Shown here in pieces: positions 45,401 through 49,894 of a stretch of DNA of 49,894 nucleotides. Source of the stretch: Rhodanobacter glycinis (GTDB lineage Bacteria; Pseudomonadota; Gammaproteobacteria; Xanthomonadales; Rhodanobacteraceae). The stretch is taken from NCBI RefSeq assembly GCF_900114325.1, contig NZ_FOSR01000021.1:1-49894 (forward strand). Direction: 5' to 3'. The translations under genes and the position numbers were made by a program. Every line of letters starts with the position of its first letter. Position 1 is the first letter of the stretch. Below the pieces are notes generated by a model, which saw only the letters and a list, made by a program, of their open reading frames with translations, ran no database searches and was not told the DNA's origin.

Positions 45401-48400
45401 GGCCAAGCACGAGGCCGCGCGCGACAAGCACAGCAAGCCGTCGCTGCCGCTGGCGCAGTACGCCGGCACCTATCGTGACCCGTGGTACGGCGACATCGTC
45501 ATCACCGACCAGAACGGCAAGCTGCGCATGCGCTTCAGCAAGACCAAGCAGCTGATCGGCACGATGACGCCATGGCAGCACGACACCTTCATCGTGCGCT
45601 GGGACGACCGCTCGCTCGACGCCGATGCTTTCGTCAATTTCGCGCTGGACGATGATGGCCATGTGCGCGAGATGCGCATCAAGCCGGTCTCGCCACGTAC
45701 CGATTTCAGCTTCGATTTCCAGGATCTGCGGCCGGTGCCGGTCAAGGCGAGTGCGGACACGGGAGGGCATTGATTCGAACGACACTTGCTTGAGACCACT
45801 CGGCCTCCAACCGTTCGCGCTGAGCGTAGCCCGCGCAGCGGGCGGAGTCGAAGCGCAATCAATGGCGGCTGGGCCGCTCTGGCATGCCCTTCGACTTCGA
45901 CCTACGGCCTGCGCTCAGGGCGAACGGGTGTCATCAAGGCAAAACAACGTATCCACAGACGTTGCAGGTAGATCATTTCACCCAAGGGGAGTCGCACATG
46001 CGTCACCAACATATCTTCGCCGCGCTGCTCGGCTGCGGGCTGTTGCTGGGCGGCAATGCCGTCGCGCGGCAGCCAGCTGCTGCGCCGGTCACCACGCCGA
46101 ACCACGATTTTTTCCACATCCAGCTGGGCGCGCATGAGACCACGGCGACCTCCGGCCGCCTGCTGCTGTTCGCGATCGATGCCAAGGACGCCGAAGCGGC
46201 GACCAAGGACGGCAAGGTGGACGACGTCGACACCAGCCCGTTCTTTCCCACGCAGACATCCGTCGCCGCGCGCGAAGTGAGTCGGCTGGTGCCGGGGCAA
46301 GTCATCGACATCGATGCCGACCACACCGCGTTTCCCGCGGGCTGGTCGAGCCTGCCGCCGGGCGACTACTACGTGCAGGCCGTGCTGGACGTCAATCACG
46401 ACTACAACTATACCGGCCGCGGTGCGGGCGATTTGATCAGCAGCGTGGTGAAGATGCACCTGCCGGCCTCGTCGATCCCCACGCTGGACCTGGACAAGAC
46501 GCTGCCCGCGCATGACCCGTGGGTACTCAGCAGCCGGGCGCCCGACGCCTTGCGCAAGGCCTTGCTGGTGGCGCGCCAGCATGCGCGGCTGATCGATTTC
46601 GATAGCCCGTCGCTCAGCGCGTTCTGGGGTCGTCCAATCTATATGCGCGGTCGCGTGCTGCTGCCGCCGAACTACGACGCCAAGTCGAAGAAGACCTGGC
46701 CGGTGGTGTATTACACGCAGGGCTTCGGCGGTAACAACGACCGCGTGATCGGTACCCTGGCAAACGTCTACGCGGCGATGGCCAAGGGCGACATGCCGCC
46801 GATGATCTGGGTGTTCCTGGACGAGTCCAGCCCCACCGGGACGCACGAGTTCGCCGACTCGGTGAACAACGGTCCGTGGGGCCATGCGCTGACCACCGAG
46901 CTGATCCCGCACCTGGAATCCACCTACCGCATGGACGCCGATGCCGACGGCCGCTTCCTGCAAGGCCATTCCTCGGGCGGTTGGGCCACGCTGTGGCTGC
47001 AGACGCGCTACCCGAAGATCTTCGGCGGCACTTGGTCCACCTCGCCCGATCCCAGTGACTTCCACGACTTCACCGGCGTGGATCTGTACGCGCCGAACGC
47101 CAACGTCTACTACAAGCCGGACGGCACGCCGTACCCGCTGGTGCGCAACAAGGGCAGGGTGCTGGCCACGTTCCAGCAGTTCGCCAAGCTCGAGCGCGTG
47201 CTGGGACCGTACGGCGGCCAGTTGGCCTCGTTCGAGTGGGTGTTCTCGCCCAAGGGCAAGGGGGGCCGACCGGAACAGATGTTCAATCGTGACACCGGTG
47301 CCGTCGACCCCGCCGTGGTCAGCTATTGGCGCGACCACTACGACATCGCGTATCGCCTGCAACACAACTGGCCAGAGTTGAAGAAGAATCTCGACGGCAA
47401 GATCCACCTGTACGTGGGCACTGCCGATACCTTCTATCTGGACGGTGCCGCGCACAAGCTCGAGGCGGTGCTGGACGGCTTGCATGCGAAGTCCGACATC
47501 CGCTTCTTCCCGGGACGTACCCACTTCGACCTGTACCGCATCGGCGACGATCGCAATGGCCTGCTGAAACAAATCAGCTGGTCGATGTACGCGATCGCCC
47601 GTCCGAAATCCAAGCTCAAGCCGGTAGGCGGAACAGCGCCCTGAGCGTAGGCGGCGACCGACTCGACGGTCGCCGCACTTTTCCCCATAGTGGTCACCGC
47701 GGGCACCTGTGCTGACAGGTGCCCGGATGGCGTGACGGAACGTCACCGCTACGCGTTTCCTGCAGGCAGCGGGCAACGTGACGCAACCGTCGCGTGACAT
47801 GGAATCCATGGAGGAGAAGTCACAATGAAATCACTCGGTTTGATCACCGTTCTGTCCGCCGCCCTGATGGCCGTTCCCTGTGCGTATGCGCAACAGGCCG
47901 CGACGCCGGCCGGCGCCACCGGACAATGCAAGGACGGCAGTTACACCACCCAGGCGCACAAGCGCGGCGCATGCCGCGGGCACCAGGGCGTCAAGGCGTG
48001 GTACGCCAGCGCGGATGCACCCGCTGCGACCGCCAAGGTCGATGCGACACCGGATGCGTCAGCAACACCCGCAGAACCCGCCAGGCATGCGAAAGCTGCC
48101 CCCGCCGGCAAACGTTCGATGGCATGGACCCAGCCCGCCGCCATCGCAGCGCCCGGAGGTGGCCCGGGCATGGTCTGGGTCAACGCCGGCAGCAAGGTCT
48201 ATCACTGCCAAAGCGACAAATGGTACGGCCGCACCAAACATGGCCATTACATGAAGGAAAGCGACGCCAAGGCCAAGGGCTATCACGGCCCGCGCGGGAA
48301 GGGTTGCTCGGCCTGAGCTTTTTGCCGTGGAAGCAGCACCGCATCGGGCTGGCCACGTGCCAGCCCGATGTCTTTCATGCTCTTCGGCTGTCGAGAATCG

Positions 48401-49894
48401 AAGGGGGGACGGAAGTTTTTCGATGTTCCCTGTGAAGGCGAAGCATGAGCATGCGGTTGAGCCGAAGATTTGCCGTACTCATCTGATGGCCGCTGGCGCC
48501 AGCGCTGGGCCGTGTATCAGCGGACCTGTCTGGACGCGTCGTTGGACCGTGCCTGGCGCCTGGATCGCATGGCGGACATCGTTGCTCTGAAGATGGCATG
48601 CAGCAGCGCCGAGATGGCCGCAAACACCACGGCCACCAGCGCCGGAAGCACGGCACCAAACGCGAAAGCCATGCCGACCACGAATCCGAAAATGCATTCG
48701 ATGCGGTAAATCGGCAGCACCACCGCAAGCAGGAACAACCCGAAGAACAGGCCCGAGGTCACGGTGGATATGCCAAGCACAAAAGATGTTGCCATGGCCG
48801 TGCCATACAGCAACGAACACGCAAGGCCAGCCCGGATGCCCGCAGGCAAGCCGAACCTGGTGGATGAAGTCAGGTGATTGCGAAGCCGGATGCCCAGCAA
48901 CCAGCCCAGCAAAGGCAGGACGATCAACCCGAACCAGTTCGAGATGGCAGGCAAATCAGGGCGATCCAGCAAGTGGTGACTCTGCACGCCGCCATGGGCA
49001 CTCTCGTAAGCAACCAGTGCTGTCGCAAAGGCCAGCGAGAAGAAGGCAAGAAGTGCGGGCATGTGGCGGCGTGCTTGCGTGGCCATGTCAGATCACACTT
49101 GGTTCGGGTGGTGGACGTGTCGCATGACACGAAAGTCGCGCGGTGTGCAGTTTTCGCCAGTAAGTCTGTGCTGCCGCGGCGGCGCGACTTGAACCAAACG
49201 GCCTTCACCGAGCCTGAGGCGGTTCATGTTGGGGTGTGGTCCTGCGCCCCTGGACACGGCTTTTTGTATAGTGGCCCGCCGACCTGAGGCGCATGGAAAT
49301 AATAGTCACTACCAGGACCTTGGGTGTTTATAGGCACGCCGTTTTTTGACTTGAGTACGGCAATAACGCCTGATTCATCCGAGATCAGCGCATCAATCAT
49401 CTCTGCGGCCTTTGCTTGGCCTGGTTTCGCTTCGCGGCTATACAGGGTGAATGTTTTTTTTGAGCTACCGTCCTTCTGGATAGAAACAAGAGAGTAATGC
49501 TCATTTTCCTTGTTGATGCGGATGGTAATAGGGCCATTTGCCTCTTGGGCGTAGCACCCAAGTAGCACGTCTGCCCGGGGCGGGCTTGATGACGCGGCGA
49601 AAGCTTCTGCACTGATACAGCCGAACAAGGCAAACGGTAACAGTAGAGAAGCTTTACGTGATCCTTTCATGCGCTTTGCCCTCCATAGACGCAGACCAAT
49701 GCTTGAGTTGAGCGGCGGCGGAGCCGTCCGCCTTGAACGCGGCGAAGCCGTCCGCCTTGAACGAGTAAAAAGAGACTTCCCCTCCCTTTCGGCCTCGATG
49801 GCCATGATGGTGTTGCGACACAACCGTCACTACGAAGAGGAAGTCTCCATGAGCACTATAACCATCGGCGTGGATTTGGCGAAGAGCGTGTTTT

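Overview
The window is GC-rich chromosomal DNA with short intergenic spaces. Its gene content fits a gammaproteobacterium of the Lysobacterales/Xanthomonadales, most likely Rhodanobacteraceae (Rhodanobacter, Dyella or Luteibacter type). The genus is inferred from family content (a TonB-receptor N-terminal module of Xanthomonad type, DUF3761, DUF305 with a YVTN propeller, and the intergenic palindrome families), not from a marker gene. I saw no rRNA, tRNA or CRISPR array. Both ends carry mobile DNA: an IS5/IS1182-like transposase is cut by the left edge, and an IS110-family transposase starts at the right edge.

Region 1-3.8 kb is worn: an IS has truncated a secreted-protein gene, short REP-like repeats lie beside a coding remnant, and a short-chain dehydrogenase overlapping its MarR regulator has an internal amber codon. 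3.8-7.8 kb holds a DUF305/YVTN pair and a membrane-anchored GltB-like FMN protein. 7.9-15.4 kb is a run of small regulator-plus-enzyme switches: a flavin monooxygenase divergent from MarR, an XRE regulator divergent from a VOC protein, an alpha/beta hydrolase with a SnoaL-like protein divergent from a VOC protein, and an NAD(P)-binding reductase divergent from HxlR. 15.6-18.9 kb has a Tat-exported GH127 glycosidase followed directly by a threonine-aldolase-like enzyme.

20.6-25.5 kb is the most intriguing block: a GlxA-type regulator with a DJ-1 domain, a small antitoxin-like protein, a TonB-dependent siderophore-type receptor and an exported DJ-1 enzyme closely resembling isonitrile hydratase, with an MFS exporter in the opposite direction. 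I suggest it handles an isonitrile-containing metallophore or toxin. 25.5-30.8 kb groups two paralogous glutathione transferases, a VOC protein, DUF899, a beta-propeller and a TPR/HTH regulator. 32.1-35.5 kb encodes OvoA and a PLP-dependent lyase that is a strong OvoB candidate, so a complete ovothiol pathway is likely.

35.7-49.7 kb contains a YghU/YfcG-type glutathione transferase, a penicillin acylase, a potassium channel, a lipoprotein MsrA, an arylamine N-acetyltransferase, an RNase/barstar/S4 operon with overlapping or nearly abutting genes, a class C beta-lactamase-type hydrolase, an esterase, a DUF3761 protein and small membrane or exported proteins. Large palindromic repeats separate several of these units. 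Overall the window is an accessory stress and detoxification region (thiol redox, electrophiles, copper, isonitriles) with many regulators beside their targets.
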